The notes under the pieces: model-generated | Databases searched by the model: none | Seen by the model: only the letters and a program-made list of their open reading frames with translations | Told to the model about the DNA's origin: nothing | Translations under genes and position numbers: made by a program | Source: an uncultured Nitrospira sp. | GTDB lineage: Bacteria > Nitrospirota > Nitrospiria > Nitrospirales > Nitrospiraceae | Assembly: GCA_902500775.1 (NCBI GenBank) | Contig: CABVRZ010000032.1 | Coordinates: 1 to 54,262 of the forward strand | Length of the DNA: 54,262 nt | Direction of reading: 5' to 3' | Shown: positions 44,285 to 53,170 of the stretch, piece after piece | Position numbering within the stretch: position 1 is the first letter of the stretch | Layout of the letters: every line of letters starts with the position of its first letter

Positions 44285-45994
44285 ATGGGAGAGTACGCAC
44301 TCCTTTATATTCTCTTCGCTCCGTTTGCGGGAGCGCTCGGGTTGATTTTTGTGTCCAATCGGCAACCGACGCTGGTGCGGGGGATTGCCGCGAGTGCCGC
44401 GTTTGTCTCGCTCGTCGCCTCGCTCTACATCTTCTATGGGTATGATCCGGTCCAAGGCGGCTTTCAGTTTGTCCAAAAGTTTGCCTGGTCGAAGGAATTG
44501 GGTATTGCGTTGTACCTGGGGGTCGACGGGATCGGGACCCCGTTGGTGTTGGCTTCGTCCATCCTCCTATTCGCCGGGATCTTCGTGTCCTGGCACATCA
44601 AGGATCGGGCGAAGGAATTCTATATCTGGTTGCTGATCTTGGCGGCTGCCACCATCGGCGTGTTCATGTCACTGGACCTCTTTTTCCTCTACTTCTTCTA
44701 CGAAATGTCAGTCATTCCGATGTACCTGCTGTTGGGTATGTGGGGAAGTCATACCAAGAAATATTTGGAGATGACCGACCCTGAAGGGTTGAAGCAGAGA
44801 GACTCGGTCGGCTTTATTTTTAATTTCGGGTCGAACAGCAAAGAGTACGCCGCGATGAAGCTGGTCCTGTTCCTCTCCGCCTTTGCCGTGGCCGCGCTCA
44901 TGGGGATCTTGCTGATCTATAAGTTTTCCGGACTGAACACCTTCGATATCTTGGTGCTTCGAGAGCAAGCCAACCTCATGAATATCCCGGTGCTCGGGAC
45001 GACGCTCGACAAGATTATCTGGATCCTGGTGTTTTTTGGATTCGCATCGATTGCCCCTATCTGGCCGTTGCACTCGTGGTCGCCGGTCGGCCATGCGGCG
45101 GCTCCTGCTGCGACGAGCATGCTGCATGCCGGCGTGTTGATGAAACTCGGACACTTTTCGATTATTCGAGTAGCCTTTGAAATCTTGCCTGAGACCACTA
45201 GGGAACTGATGCCGATTGCGGCCGTGTTGTGCATGTTCAGCATTATCTACGGTGGCTTTGTGGCATTTTATGCGAAAGATACGAAGTATGTGATCGGGTA
45301 TTCGAGCTCAAGCCACATGGGGTACGTGTTCCTCGGGATGGCGGCCTTGAATTACATCAGCCTGAGCGGAGCAGTCATCTATATGTTTGCACATGCGATG
45401 GCGACCGGCATGCTGTTCGCGATGGCCGGATGGGTCTATGACCAAACACATACTCGTGACATTCCGTCGTTAGGAGGCCTCTCCAATAAGATGCCGTTTA
45501 TTTCCGGCTGTTTTATTGTGGGATGTATGGCGTCGATCGGTATGCCTGGCACCGTCAATTTCGTGGCGGAGATCATGATCGTCGTCGGGAGTTGGAACAA
45601 GTACCCTCTTCAAGTAATCGTGGCCATGCTTGGTATCGTGTTGACGCTTGCGTACCTCTTTAAAATGATGCGCGGGTTGTTCTATGGGCCGATGAATCAA
45701 AAGTACAGCCATGCGCACGACGCTGTCGGCACGGTTGATCGCTTACCGCTTCTGATGATGATCACGATCAGCATCGGATTTGGTATTTTCCCCATGCACC
45801 TGTATGACGTGGTCCGGTCCGGTGTGGACCCATTGATTGCACGGATTACGCGCGTGGTTCCAGTTGCGGATGGCGGTGAAGGAGTAGAGGGGGGGAGGGG
45901 TGCGGCGGTTGTCACTGAACGTCCTTCTCTCCCAATGGTCTCAAACAAGCCTATCTCTCAGGGGTCTGAAGTGTCTCGAGGAGGACAAGAATGA
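44285..45994 (+). CDS. nuoM2: NADH-quinone oxidoreductase subunit M, second copy
   Basis: A 569-residue NuoM-like subunit longer than copy 1, with insertions after TM5 and an extended polar C-terminus. TM5 Glu (YFFYEMSVIPMYLLLG), TM8 Lys (HAGVLMKLGHFSIIR) and TM12 Glu (FVAEIMIVVGSW) are present. The TM7 lysine is replaced: the segment reads FASIAPIWPLHSWSPVGH with Ile256 in the Lys position, and the LPDA that follows in other copies is SPVG. This may change the pumping path. The stop overlaps the nuoN ATG by 4 nt. Two adjacent NuoM define the 2M complex I type. Confidence 0.93.
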   Translation: MGEYALLYILFAPFAGALGLIFVSNRQPTLVRGIAASAAFVSLVASLYIFYGYDPVQGGFQFVQKFAWSKELGIALYLGVDGIGTPLVLASSILLFAGIFVSWHIKDRAKEFYIWLLILAAATIGVFMSLDLFFLYFFYEMSVIPMYLLLGMWGSHTKKYLEMTDPEGLKQRDSVGFIFNFGSNSKEYAAMKLVLFLSAFAVAALMGILLIYKFSGLNTFDILVLREQANLMNIPVLGTTLDKIIWILVFFGFASIAPIWPLHSWSPVGHAAAPAATSMLHAGVLMKLGHFSIIRVAFEILPETTRELMPIAAVLCMFSIIYGGFVAFYAKDTKYVIGYSSSSHMGYVFLGMAALNYISLSGAVIYMFAHAMATGMLFAMAGWVYDQTHTRDIPSLGGLSNKMPFISGCFIVGCMASIGMPGTVNFVAEIMIVVGSWNKYPLQVIVAMLGIVLTLAYLFKMMRGLFYGPMNQKYSHAHDAVGTVDRLPLLMMITISIGFGIFPMHLYDVVRSGVDPLIARITRVVPVADGGEGVEGGRGAAVVTERPSLPMVSNKPISQGSEVSRGGQE

Positions 45995-47487
45995 ACTTTG
46001 TGCTGAACCTGTCCTTCTCCGATTTGCTCCTCTTGTTGCCCGAGATCTTCCTGACGTGCTGGCTCTGTGTCGTCATCACGGTCGACTTTGTCTCACCCCA
46101 AATGCCTAAAGAACGACTGGCCTATTTGAGCGTCGGTGGGCTGTTGGCCACTCTTGGCTGTTTGGCGTGGTTTGACGTGAATCAAGTATCCGGGACGCTG
46201 TTCGGGAACATGTTTGTGCTCGACCGGATGGCGATTTTTTTCAAGATATTCATCCTAGGGTCTACGATCCTCGTCATTCTGGCGTCGATCGAGTACGTTG
46301 ACCGGTTTACGTTGTTCCGTGGCGAATATTATGCGCTGGTCGTCATGTCGGCGCTCGGTATGATGTTCATGGCCTCAGCCAACGATCTGCTGTCGGTGTT
46401 CGTCAGTTTGGAGTTCTCCACGCTCGGATTTTATATCTTGGTGTCGTATCTGCGAGATGATTTGGCTTCGAATGAGGCCGGCCTGAAGTTTTTTATCCTT
46501 GGCGTGTTTGCTGCGGGTCTCTTTGCCTATGGCATCAGTCTGGTGTACGGGGAAACCGGGAAACTTGTGTTCTCAGATATGGCGTCCGCTCCGGCGACAC
46601 CTGGTTTGATTATCGGGTTTCTGCTCATCTTTGCGGCACTGGGCTTTAAGATCGGCGCGGTCCCTTTCCATTCCTGGATTCCAGATACGTACCATGGTGC
46701 TCCGACGCCGGTCACGGCCTTTTTGTCCATTGCTCCGAAGGGTGCGGCTCTGGCCATCTTACTCCGGATTTTCATCGTGGCATTAGGGACGTTCAAGCCG
46801 ATCTGGATCTACTTGCTCGTTGCCGTATCCATTGTGTCTATGACCTACGGCAATATCGTGGCCATAGCACAACGAAATATCAAACGGCTCCTAGCCTATT
46901 CTGGTATCGCACAGATCGGAAATGTACTCATCGGTCTTGCCGCCGGAACCAAGATGGGAAATGACGCGATTCTCTTCTACCTCCTGGCGTATCTCTTCGC
47001 AAACATCGGGGCTTTTGCGGTGGTCATTGCCGTGAGTCAGGCCATTGGAAGGGATGAGATTGAAGACTACCGGGGATTAGGGCGCCGTTCACCTTTCCTC
47101 GCCTTTTCGATGTTGCTGTTCCTCCTCTCCCTTGCCGGGGTCCCCCCGCTTGCTGGGTTTATCGGGAAACTCTACATCTTTATTGCCGCGATCAAAGAAG
47201 GGCTATACACCTTAATCACTGTTGGGCTGATCAATATCGTCATTTCGATGTACTACTACCTGATCGTGGTCAAACAAATGTATATCAATGAGCCCGTTGA
47301 TCCTTCTCCTATTTCGATTTCAGGGTCCATGAAGGCGGTGATTTATGTTGGTCTCGCCGGGACCCTGGTCATCGGAATCTATCCTCAACCGTTTACGGAA
47401 TGGGTGGTTGCCGCCACACTCATGTTTGCGAATTTTATGACGCCTGCAGCCACGGTCAGCCCCGCGAGTCTTTTGGTCGGCAGTTAG
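45991..47487 (+). CDS. nuoN: NADH-quinone oxidoreductase subunit N
   Basis: A 498-residue antiporter-like subunit. TM5 Glu (VFVSLEFSTLGFYIL) and TM7 Lys (GFKIGAVPFHSWIPDTYHG) are in place, and APKGAALAILLRI gives the TM8 lysine. It closes the nuo cluster; a 104-nt gap then leads into a sensor kinase gene on the same strand. Confidence 0.96.
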   Translation: MNFVLNLSFSDLLLLLPEIFLTCWLCVVITVDFVSPQMPKERLAYLSVGGLLATLGCLAWFDVNQVSGTLFGNMFVLDRMAIFFKIFILGSTILVILASIEYVDRFTLFRGEYYALVVMSALGMMFMASANDLLSVFVSLEFSTLGFYILVSYLRDDLASNEAGLKFFILGVFAAGLFAYGISLVYGETGKLVFSDMASAPATPGLIIGFLLIFAALGFKIGAVPFHSWIPDTYHGAPTPVTAFLSIAPKGAALAILLRIFIVALGTFKPIWIYLLVAVSIVSMTYGNIVAIAQRNIKRLLAYSGIAQIGNVLIGLAAGTKMGNDAILFYLLAYLFANIGAFAVVIAVSQAIGRDEIEDYRGLGRRSPFLAFSMLLFLLSLAGVPPLAGFIGKLYIFIAAIKEGLYTLITVGLINIVISMYYYLIVVKQMYINEPVDPSPISISGSMKAVIYVGLAGTLVIGIYPQPFTEWVVAATLMFANFMTPAATVSPASLLVGS

Positions 47488-47591
47488 TTTTCTGCTTTGC
47501 CATCTGCGCAGTTCTGCTACAATTCTGTTAGACAAACGAATAGTCTGGTCTCCCTGTTAGGTGACTCTAGAGCGATCGGTGTGTCTGGTGC

Positions 47592-49097
47592 ATGTCGTCC
47601 AGATTTATGGAATCAGCCACCAACCATCAGGCCAATCCCCCTTTTTTACGTGGTGAAGCGGGCACGGTTCCGAGTGGTTTGACTCCAGAAACTCTTACTC
47701 CCTTCCAGCGTCTTTTCAAGTGGTTTCAGACCCTGACAATCGAGCAACGAGTTCTCGCCGGGTTTAGCCTTGTGTTTGTTGGAATCCTCATCATTAGTGC
47801 AATTTCGTATCACAATACTAACGGTCTTCTCCGGAACAGTGGGCTTGATAGTCGGAGTCATGAGTTGATCCAACTGCTCGGCACCATTGAGACTGCAATG
47901 AGTGAGGCGGAGGGTATGCATCGGCGGTATCTCGTGACGGGTGAGCGAGCCTATCTCGAGGCCTATAAGCGGGTGATAGATCAGAAACCGACATTGACGG
48001 CCTATCTCGACGAATTGACCCAGGATGTTCCTGATCAACGGCAGCGTGCGGACGTGCTCCATCGGTTAATCGAACGTCAGCTGGGTGTGGAGTCAAAGGC
48101 GATTATGCAGATACAGGAGCGTGGCATCCAATCTGTGAGAACAATGGCGTTGGATGGAGCTGGAAGACGTGAACTCGAGGGGATTCACCAGATCATCAAT
48201 GAGATGGATGTATCTGAACGACAAGCCGTGGCTCAACGGGTGATCGCATCCGCGGCAAGTACACGCCATACGATCATGCTCTTAGCGATCGGTGGCGGCT
48301 TACAACTGATGCTGCTGGCGTCAGTCTACTATCTGATTCGCCATGACATTACCGAGCGACGCCGTGTAGCCGGTGAGCTACAGCGTCGAGGAGAACTACT
48401 TGAAGAGGCCAATAAAGAACTAGAAGCGTTCAGTTACTCGGTGTCGCATGATCTTCGAGCGCCGTTGCGACATATTGATGGCTATGCTGCCCTCTTGCGA
48501 AAGACGGTCGATCACTCGTTGAATGAGAAAGCCGCGCGTTATCTCCAGACGATTTCAGGTGCTGCAAAACAGATGGGACAACTGATCGATGATCTGCTGG
48601 TATTCTCTCGAATGGGCCGTCAAGAAATGCTGCAGATGACCGTGAACATGGATCAGCTGATTAAGAGCATTCTCTCCGACCTGCGCCTTGATTTGCATGG
48701 ACGTCAGATATCATGGACACTTGCCTCACTACCTGAGGTAAAGGGCGATCCGTCCATGCTGCGACAGGTCTTTATGAATTTACTCACCAATGCACTGAAG
48801 TTTACGAGTACCAGGGCTACGGCCTCCATTGAGATCGGTGTAGAACCTGCTAGTTCAGACGAGATCGTCCTCTATGTTCGTGACAATGGAGTGGGGTTCG
48901 ATATGCAGTACGCTCCGAAACTGTTTGGCGTGTTCCAGAGGTTACACCGCGCTGACGAGTTTGAGGGAACAGGGATCGGACTTGCTAATGTTCGTCGGAT
49001 CATTCATCGTCATGGAGGTCGGACATGGGCCGAGGGGGCACTTGGCAAGGGAGCAACCTTCTATGTCGCATTATCCAGAGAGGGGACCCAGCGATGA
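47592..49097 (+). CDS. Membrane sensor histidine kinase with CHASE3-like domain
   Basis: A 501-residue kinase with two membrane helices (about 54-75 and 219-243) flanking a periplasmic helical domain of CHASE3 type (EAEGMHRRYLVTGERAYLEAY). After a short coiled segment the HisKA domain contains His286 (SYSVSHDLRAPLRHIDGY), then HATPase_c with DNGVGF and GTGIGLANVRRI. This HisKA group often pairs with Rcp1-like receivers, and one follows with a 4-nt overlap (ATGA). The start at 47592 is the first ATG; a later start is possible because the first 45 residues are not domain-like. Confidence 0.9.
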   Translation: MSSRFMESATNHQANPPFLRGEAGTVPSGLTPETLTPFQRLFKWFQTLTIEQRVLAGFSLVFVGILIISAISYHNTNGLLRNSGLDSRSHELIQLLGTIETAMSEAEGMHRRYLVTGERAYLEAYKRVIDQKPTLTAYLDELTQDVPDQRQRADVLHRLIERQLGVESKAIMQIQERGIQSVRTMALDGAGRRELEGIHQIINEMDVSERQAVAQRVIASAASTRHTIMLLAIGGGLQLMLLASVYYLIRHDITERRRVAGELQRRGELLEEANKELEAFSYSVSHDLRAPLRHIDGYAALLRKTVDHSLNEKAARYLQTISGAAKQMGQLIDDLLVFSRMGRQEMLQMTVNMDQLIKSILSDLRLDLHGRQISWTLASLPEVKGDPSMLRQVFMNLLTNALKFTSTRATASIEIGVEPASSDEIVLYVRDNGVGFDMQYAPKLFGVFQRLHRADEFEGTGIGLANVRRIIHRHGGRTWAEGALGKGATFYVALSREGTQR

Positions 49098-49549
49098 CAC
49101 AAGCGAAGCCGATTGTACTTGCTGAAGATAACCCCCGAGATGCAGAACTTGCGATGGCTGCGATGGAGGAAGAGCATATATCCGATAAAGTTGTTCTGTG
49201 TCACGACGGAGCAGAAGTGCTGGATTATTTATACTGCCGCGGACAATTCGGGGCTCGGTTGAAGGGGAATCCCGCGGTCGTGTTTCTTGACCTCAAGATG
49301 CCGAAGGTCAATGGGCTCGAAGTCTTGCGCACCATCAAGGCAGACGCCAATTTACGTGCGATCCCCGTCGTGATGTTGACGTCATCTCGAGAAGAACGAG
49401 ATTTGGCTGAAAGTTACACGCTTGGCGCCAACGCCTATGTCGTAAAGCCGGTGGAGTTTCAGCAATTCTTATCGGCAGTCAAGGAGCTCGGGGTGTTTTG
49501 GGGAGTGATCAACGAACCGCCTCCAGAAAGAGCCTGTTCCCATCAATAA
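49094..49549 (+). CDS. Rcp1-type single-domain response regulator
   Basis: A 151-residue receiver. Acidic residues EDN (11-13), phosphoacceptor Asp66 (VVFLDLKMPKVNG), switch Thr-Ser in MLTSSREE and Lys in YVVKPVEF are intact. The extended loop EVLDYLYCRGQF is typical of cyanobacterial phytochrome partner Rcp1. It has no output domain and overlaps the upstream kinase stop by 4 nt, so it is the likely phosphoacceptor of that kinase. Confidence 0.92.
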   Translation: MTQAKPIVLAEDNPRDAELAMAAMEEEHISDKVVLCHDGAEVLDYLYCRGQFGARLKGNPAVVFLDLKMPKVNGLEVLRTIKADANLRAIPVVMLTSSREERDLAESYTLGANAYVVKPVEFQQFLSAVKELGVFWGVINEPPPERACSHQ

Positions 49550-49556
49550 CCTCTCT

Positions 49557-51185
49557 ATGAAGACTCCGCTACGCATAGTCCATCTCGAATCCAATAGCGA
49601 GGACAGTGAACGTCTCGGTAGAATATTGACCGATGGTGGGATGGCCTGTGTCATCAACCGGGTCGAGACCCAATCTTCTTTTACCGCATATCTGACTAAA
49701 GATCGGACGGATCTCATTCTCGCTGAGTTCAATACGCCTGGATGTGACGGGAACCAGGCCTTGGCATTAGCGCAGAAGGTGGCTTCTCATGTACCATTCA
49801 TTTTTGTGTCCCACGCTATCAACGAACCAGTGATCACGGAGCTCTTGTCGCGCGGGGTGACCGATGTCATCCCAAAGGAGGCTGTGGGACGGTTAATTCC
49901 TGCCGTCCAACGGATCTTGAACGAGCGGCGAGAGCGGGAGGCACGAAGAGAAGCGGAAGATGCGCTAGTCCAGAACCATTTACAATTGTGTCACATCCAG
50001 AAGTTTGAATCAGTCGGTCGTCTCGCGGGAGGACTCGCCCATGATTTCAATAATTTGCTGACTGTGATTCTGGGGCACAGTCAGGCGGTGCTGAACGAAT
50101 TGGATGTCGCTCATCCTTTGCGACTGCCAATCCAAGAAATCCAACAGGCTGGCGAGCGTGCGAAGGGGCTTATTCGCCAATTATTGATGTTTAGCCGAAA
50201 GCGACCGTCTGAGGCAAAAGTCGTTAGCCTGAACACCCTGCTCGCTGATTTTCAATCCATGCTTCGTCGAGTGATCGGCGAAGATATTCAACTGACAGTA
50301 AGACTGTGTCCGGATGATCTTCGTATCAAGTCGGATCCGGCGTTCGTCGAGCAGATCGTCATGAATCTTGTTGTGAACGCAAGGGATGCCATGCCAGAGG
50401 GGGGCAAGCTGACGGTTGAGCTGCACTCGAGGCATCTTGATCGAGCTCCGATGTATCGTACGATGGACCTATCACCAGGCGAGTATGTGGTGTTGTCTGT
50501 ATCCGATACGGGTTGTGGAATGCCTCCCGAGGTGCAGGCACAGATGTTCGAGCCGTTCTTTACGACCAAGGATGAGGAGAAGGGAACAGGATTGGGGTTG
50601 TCGACCGTCTTCGACATTGTGACGCAGAGCGGTGGTGGATTGGATGTGACGACGCAGCTCGGTGCAGGCACACGCGTCGATGTGTACTTTCCACGTATCA
50701 TCACCGATATCGACGTATCAACGGGAGAGGCTTCAGTCGAGAAACGACAGAGAGGACAAGAAACCATTCTGTTGGTTGAGGATGATGAAGCGGTACGACT
50801 CTTGATTCGGGAGGAGTTGCGCAAGCTAGGGTATCGAATTCTTGAGGCAAGAAATGGTATCGAAGCCTGCCTGGTCGCCACTCCGTACATGGGAAAGCTC
50901 CAACTGTTGTTGACCGATGTCGTCATGCCAGGCATGAGTGGGACGGAGCTGGCTCGACATCTTCGTGTCATCAAACCGGAACTGAAACTGCTCTTTATTT
51001 CAGGATATGAGGATGATATCGGAATCGGGGGCGGCGATGAGGCGATGGCCTATCTGCAGAAACCCTTCACGACGGAGGCCTTGGCAGGGACGGTTCGAGA
51101 TCTTTTGGATCAGACCTCGAAGAATCACATCAGCCACGGTCCACCGCCAGAGGTTCTGGAGCACCCCCAGACGTTCAGTCCATGA
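49557..51185 (+). CDS. Hybrid histidine kinase with pseudo-receiver at N-terminus
   Basis: A 542-residue soluble protein arranged REC-HisKA-HATPase_c-REC. The N-terminal receiver (1-120) has Glu57 instead of the phosphoacceptor Asp (DLILAEFNTPGCDG) while Lys107 remains. The kinase core has His162 (GRLAGGLAHDFNNLLTVILGH) and G-boxes DTGCGMPPE and GTGLGLSTV. The C-terminal receiver is complete: acidic EDD, Asp454 (LLLTDVVMPGMSG) and Lys in YLQKPF. It starts 7 nt after the Rcp-type gene and forms an operon with it, suggesting a branched phosphorelay. Confidence 0.9.
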   Translation: MKTPLRIVHLESNSEDSERLGRILTDGGMACVINRVETQSSFTAYLTKDRTDLILAEFNTPGCDGNQALALAQKVASHVPFIFVSHAINEPVITELLSRGVTDVIPKEAVGRLIPAVQRILNERREREARREAEDALVQNHLQLCHIQKFESVGRLAGGLAHDFNNLLTVILGHSQAVLNELDVAHPLRLPIQEIQQAGERAKGLIRQLLMFSRKRPSEAKVVSLNTLLADFQSMLRRVIGEDIQLTVRLCPDDLRIKSDPAFVEQIVMNLVVNARDAMPEGGKLTVELHSRHLDRAPMYRTMDLSPGEYVVLSVSDTGCGMPPEVQAQMFEPFFTTKDEEKGTGLGLSTVFDIVTQSGGGLDVTTQLGAGTRVDVYFPRIITDIDVSTGEASVEKRQRGQETILLVEDDEAVRLLIREELRKLGYRILEARNGIEACLVATPYMGKLQLLLTDVVMPGMSGTELARHLRVIKPELKLLFISGYEDDIGIGGGDEAMAYLQKPFTTEALAGTVRDLLDQTSKNHISHGPPPEVLEHPQTFSP

Positions 51186-51233
51186 TGATGCATGCGTGGT
51201 ACGCCCGCTTCCGATCGCAAATGTGGTGGGCCG

Positions 51234-52085
51234 ATGAACAGAAGGTGTCAGTGGCGATGTAGTATTGTGCAATGCGTTGGCATGGCTGTCGCAGCAGTGA
51301 TGCTGATGCCTGGGCCTGGTCTTGGCCAGCAGATTGCTTGGGAACGCCTTTCCGATGGTCTCATGGTGTCCGTCTGGAAACCTAACCATTCCTGTCCCAC
51401 TCTGCCAACTATGCTGGTGGTTGATGTCGATCCTGAGCGCACAAGGTTCTCTGTTCACCATTATGCTCAGGAAGGATTGACGCAACCGCCTAAGATCGGG
51501 GAATGGCTCCATCGAACAGGCCATCAGCTCGTATTCAATGCGGGGCTGTTCCGTGAAAATTTCACGTACCTTGGTCTTCTCTACCAAGCGGGTCGTTCGG
51601 TGGGAGGTCATCGGCATAACTTGTGGAAAGGGTTGTTCGTGGCGGAACCGACTGTGAAGGGTATAAAAAATGCGCGGATACTCGACTTGGCCTCTGACCT
51701 GTTCGATGAAGGTCGGCCCGTCTATGGTGAAGCGGCACAGGCCCTCATGCTACTCGACCAATCCGGTAAGATCCGTGTCAGGGATTCAGGAAAGTACGCC
51801 TACCAAACGATCGTGGCCGAGACCGAAAGAGGACACATCCTGGTCTTTAAAAGTTTGGGCGTGGTTCCGCTTTTCGACATTGGCCGCTGTTTCAAGGAGG
51901 CGCTTCCCACTGTGCGTCGTGCCATGGCGATGGATGGCGGATCATCATCGGATTTGCGCATAGTGGACTCACTGTGGGAGAAGGATTTGCAGAGTCAGGA
52001 AGGAGATTCATGGAAGAGTTTGTTCAACGGCAGCACCAGTTTTCATATCCCGCTTCCCACCGTTATCGGGGTGAGTCCTCGGTGA
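51234..52085 (+). CDS. Exported phosphodiester glycosidase-like (NAGPA/DUF2233) protein
   Basis: A 283-residue protein from ATG 51234; the hydrophobic stretch VGMAVAAVMLMPGPGLGQ (about 15-32) is a signal peptide. The hallmark segments of the NAGPA fold are present: VFNAGLFREN (in place of NAGYF) and AMAMDGGSSSDL near the C-terminus. Enzymes of this family cleave phosphodiester-linked sugars, but the physiological substrate in bacteria is usually unknown. An upstream in-frame ATG at 51192 is less likely. Its stop overlaps the GTG of the next lipoprotein gene. Confidence 0.78.
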   Translation: MNRRCQWRCSIVQCVGMAVAAVMLMPGPGLGQQIAWERLSDGLMVSVWKPNHSCPTLPTMLVVDVDPERTRFSVHHYAQEGLTQPPKIGEWLHRTGHQLVFNAGLFRENFTYLGLLYQAGRSVGGHRHNLWKGLFVAEPTVKGIKNARILDLASDLFDEGRPVYGEAAQALMLLDQSGKIRVRDSGKYAYQTIVAETERGHILVFKSLGVVPLFDIGRCFKEALPTVRRAMAMDGGSSSDLRIVDSLWEKDLQSQEGDSWKSLFNGSTSFHIPLPTVIGVSPR

Positions 52086-52399
52086 TCAAGTCTTGCCTGT
52101 TTCCTCTCGCCACCGTGATCTGTCTCGGGCTTGTCGGTTGTGCGGATGGAGCCAAGATTGTGCAGGAGCATGAGCGTGGGGGGGTCGCCATCTATCCATT
52201 TAAAGATGGACAAGGACCGATGCTCTCATCCTTTCGAAAAGAAGGGCTCGATCTCATGAAAGAAAAGTGTAAGGGGGGGACCTACTCAATCCTGCGTGAG
52301 GGAGAGGCGAAAGGGCGTACCCGCGTGGTGAGCCCGCTTGATGGAGCACAGGAGGCTATTGAGGAGCGGCGATGGGGGATTCAGTTTGAGTGCAATTGA
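52082..52399 (+). CDS. Small lipoprotein, unknown function
   Basis: A 105-residue protein starting at GTG 52082, overlapping the previous stop (GTGA). The signal peptide ends in a lipobox LVGC, placing the lipidated Cys near residue 20. The mature part is charged (KEGLDLMKEKCKGGTYSILREGEAKG) and ends FECN. No family recognised. Co-translation with the NAGPA-like gene suggests a shared envelope role. Confidence 0.72.
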   Translation: MIKSCLFPLATVICLGLVGCADGAKIVQEHERGGVAIYPFKDGQGPMLSSFRKEGLDLMKEKCKGGTYSILREGEAKGRTRVVSPLDGAQEAIEERRWGIQFECN

Positions 52400-52428
52400 A
52401 TGCGCGGGGGTACACGTATGAGCGGGGT

Positions 52429-53007
52429 TTAGGAGTGCTGCTTCATTACGCCCATGAGATCCTGAATCGTTAACAGACTCCTCAGGTGAACTTTTGCCTG
52501 TTCTACACGCGCCTTTCCGTCCTGCTCTTGGCGATCGACAATTACCAATGCATGCTCTACCTGAAGTTCAGCATCTCGCGCGGCCCCTACGGCTTTCAAC
52601 AACGACCCACCACTGGTGAGAACATCGTCCACGATTAATACCCGGTCGCCTGGGTGAATGCTGCCCTCGATCAACTTTCCTAATCCATGGTCTTTGGCTT
52701 GTTTGCGGACGACGAACGTCCGCCAAAGTTTTGGTGGGGAGGCTGCACAAGCGAAATCAGAAATGGTCACGGCGATGGGGATCGCTCCGATCTCAAGGCC
52801 ACCTAAACAGTCAAAGTCGACTTCGATGAGGGCGTCATAAGCCAATTGGGCAACAAGCCGACGAGCCTCCGGATGCGCCATGAGCGCGCGACAATCAACG
52901 TAGAATGGGCTGATTTCACCCGACGCCAACTTGAACCCATTGGTGCGATCGCACTTAAAGGATCCTGTGTCGTGGAACGCTTTAGCCAGTTGTTCTCGAA
53001 GAGTCAC
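52429..53007 (-). CDS. pyrE: Orotate phosphoribosyltransferase
   Basis: A 192-residue enzyme of pyrimidine synthesis that joins orotate to PRPP, giving OMP. The PRPP-binding motif VLIVDDVLTSGGSL, the N-terminal FKLASGEISPFYVDCR and GLEIGAIPIA are characteristic. The start is GTG at 53007. It is convergent with the lipoprotein gene, with a 29-nt gap. Confidence 0.94.
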   Translation of the reverse strand: MTLREQLAKAFHDTGSFKCDRTNGFKLASGEISPFYVDCRALMAHPEARRLVAQLAYDALIEVDFDCLGGLEIGAIPIAVTISDFACAASPPKLWRTFVVRKQAKDHGLGKLIEGSIHPGDRVLIVDDVLTSGGSLLKAVGAARDAELQVEHALVIVDRQEQDGKARVEQAKVHLRSLLTIQDLMGVMKQHS

Positions 53008-53170
53008 AAGCAGGTTTCCCCATCAAAAATGTGATTGGCGGTGGCATTGTACACGGACTGACCAACAGCATATAGACATTTTATGCAGTCCATGGGACAG
53101 GGGAGAACGGTCGTGGCTAGTTGATCACAGACTTGGCGATGAGCTGTACACCTTTTCTGTCCATTTCTGA

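Noticed and set aside
47490..47591. Possible promoter TTGCCA/TACAAT ahead of the CHASE3 kinase
   Set aside because: Spacing is only about 15 nt, which is poor, so it was not listed as a feature.
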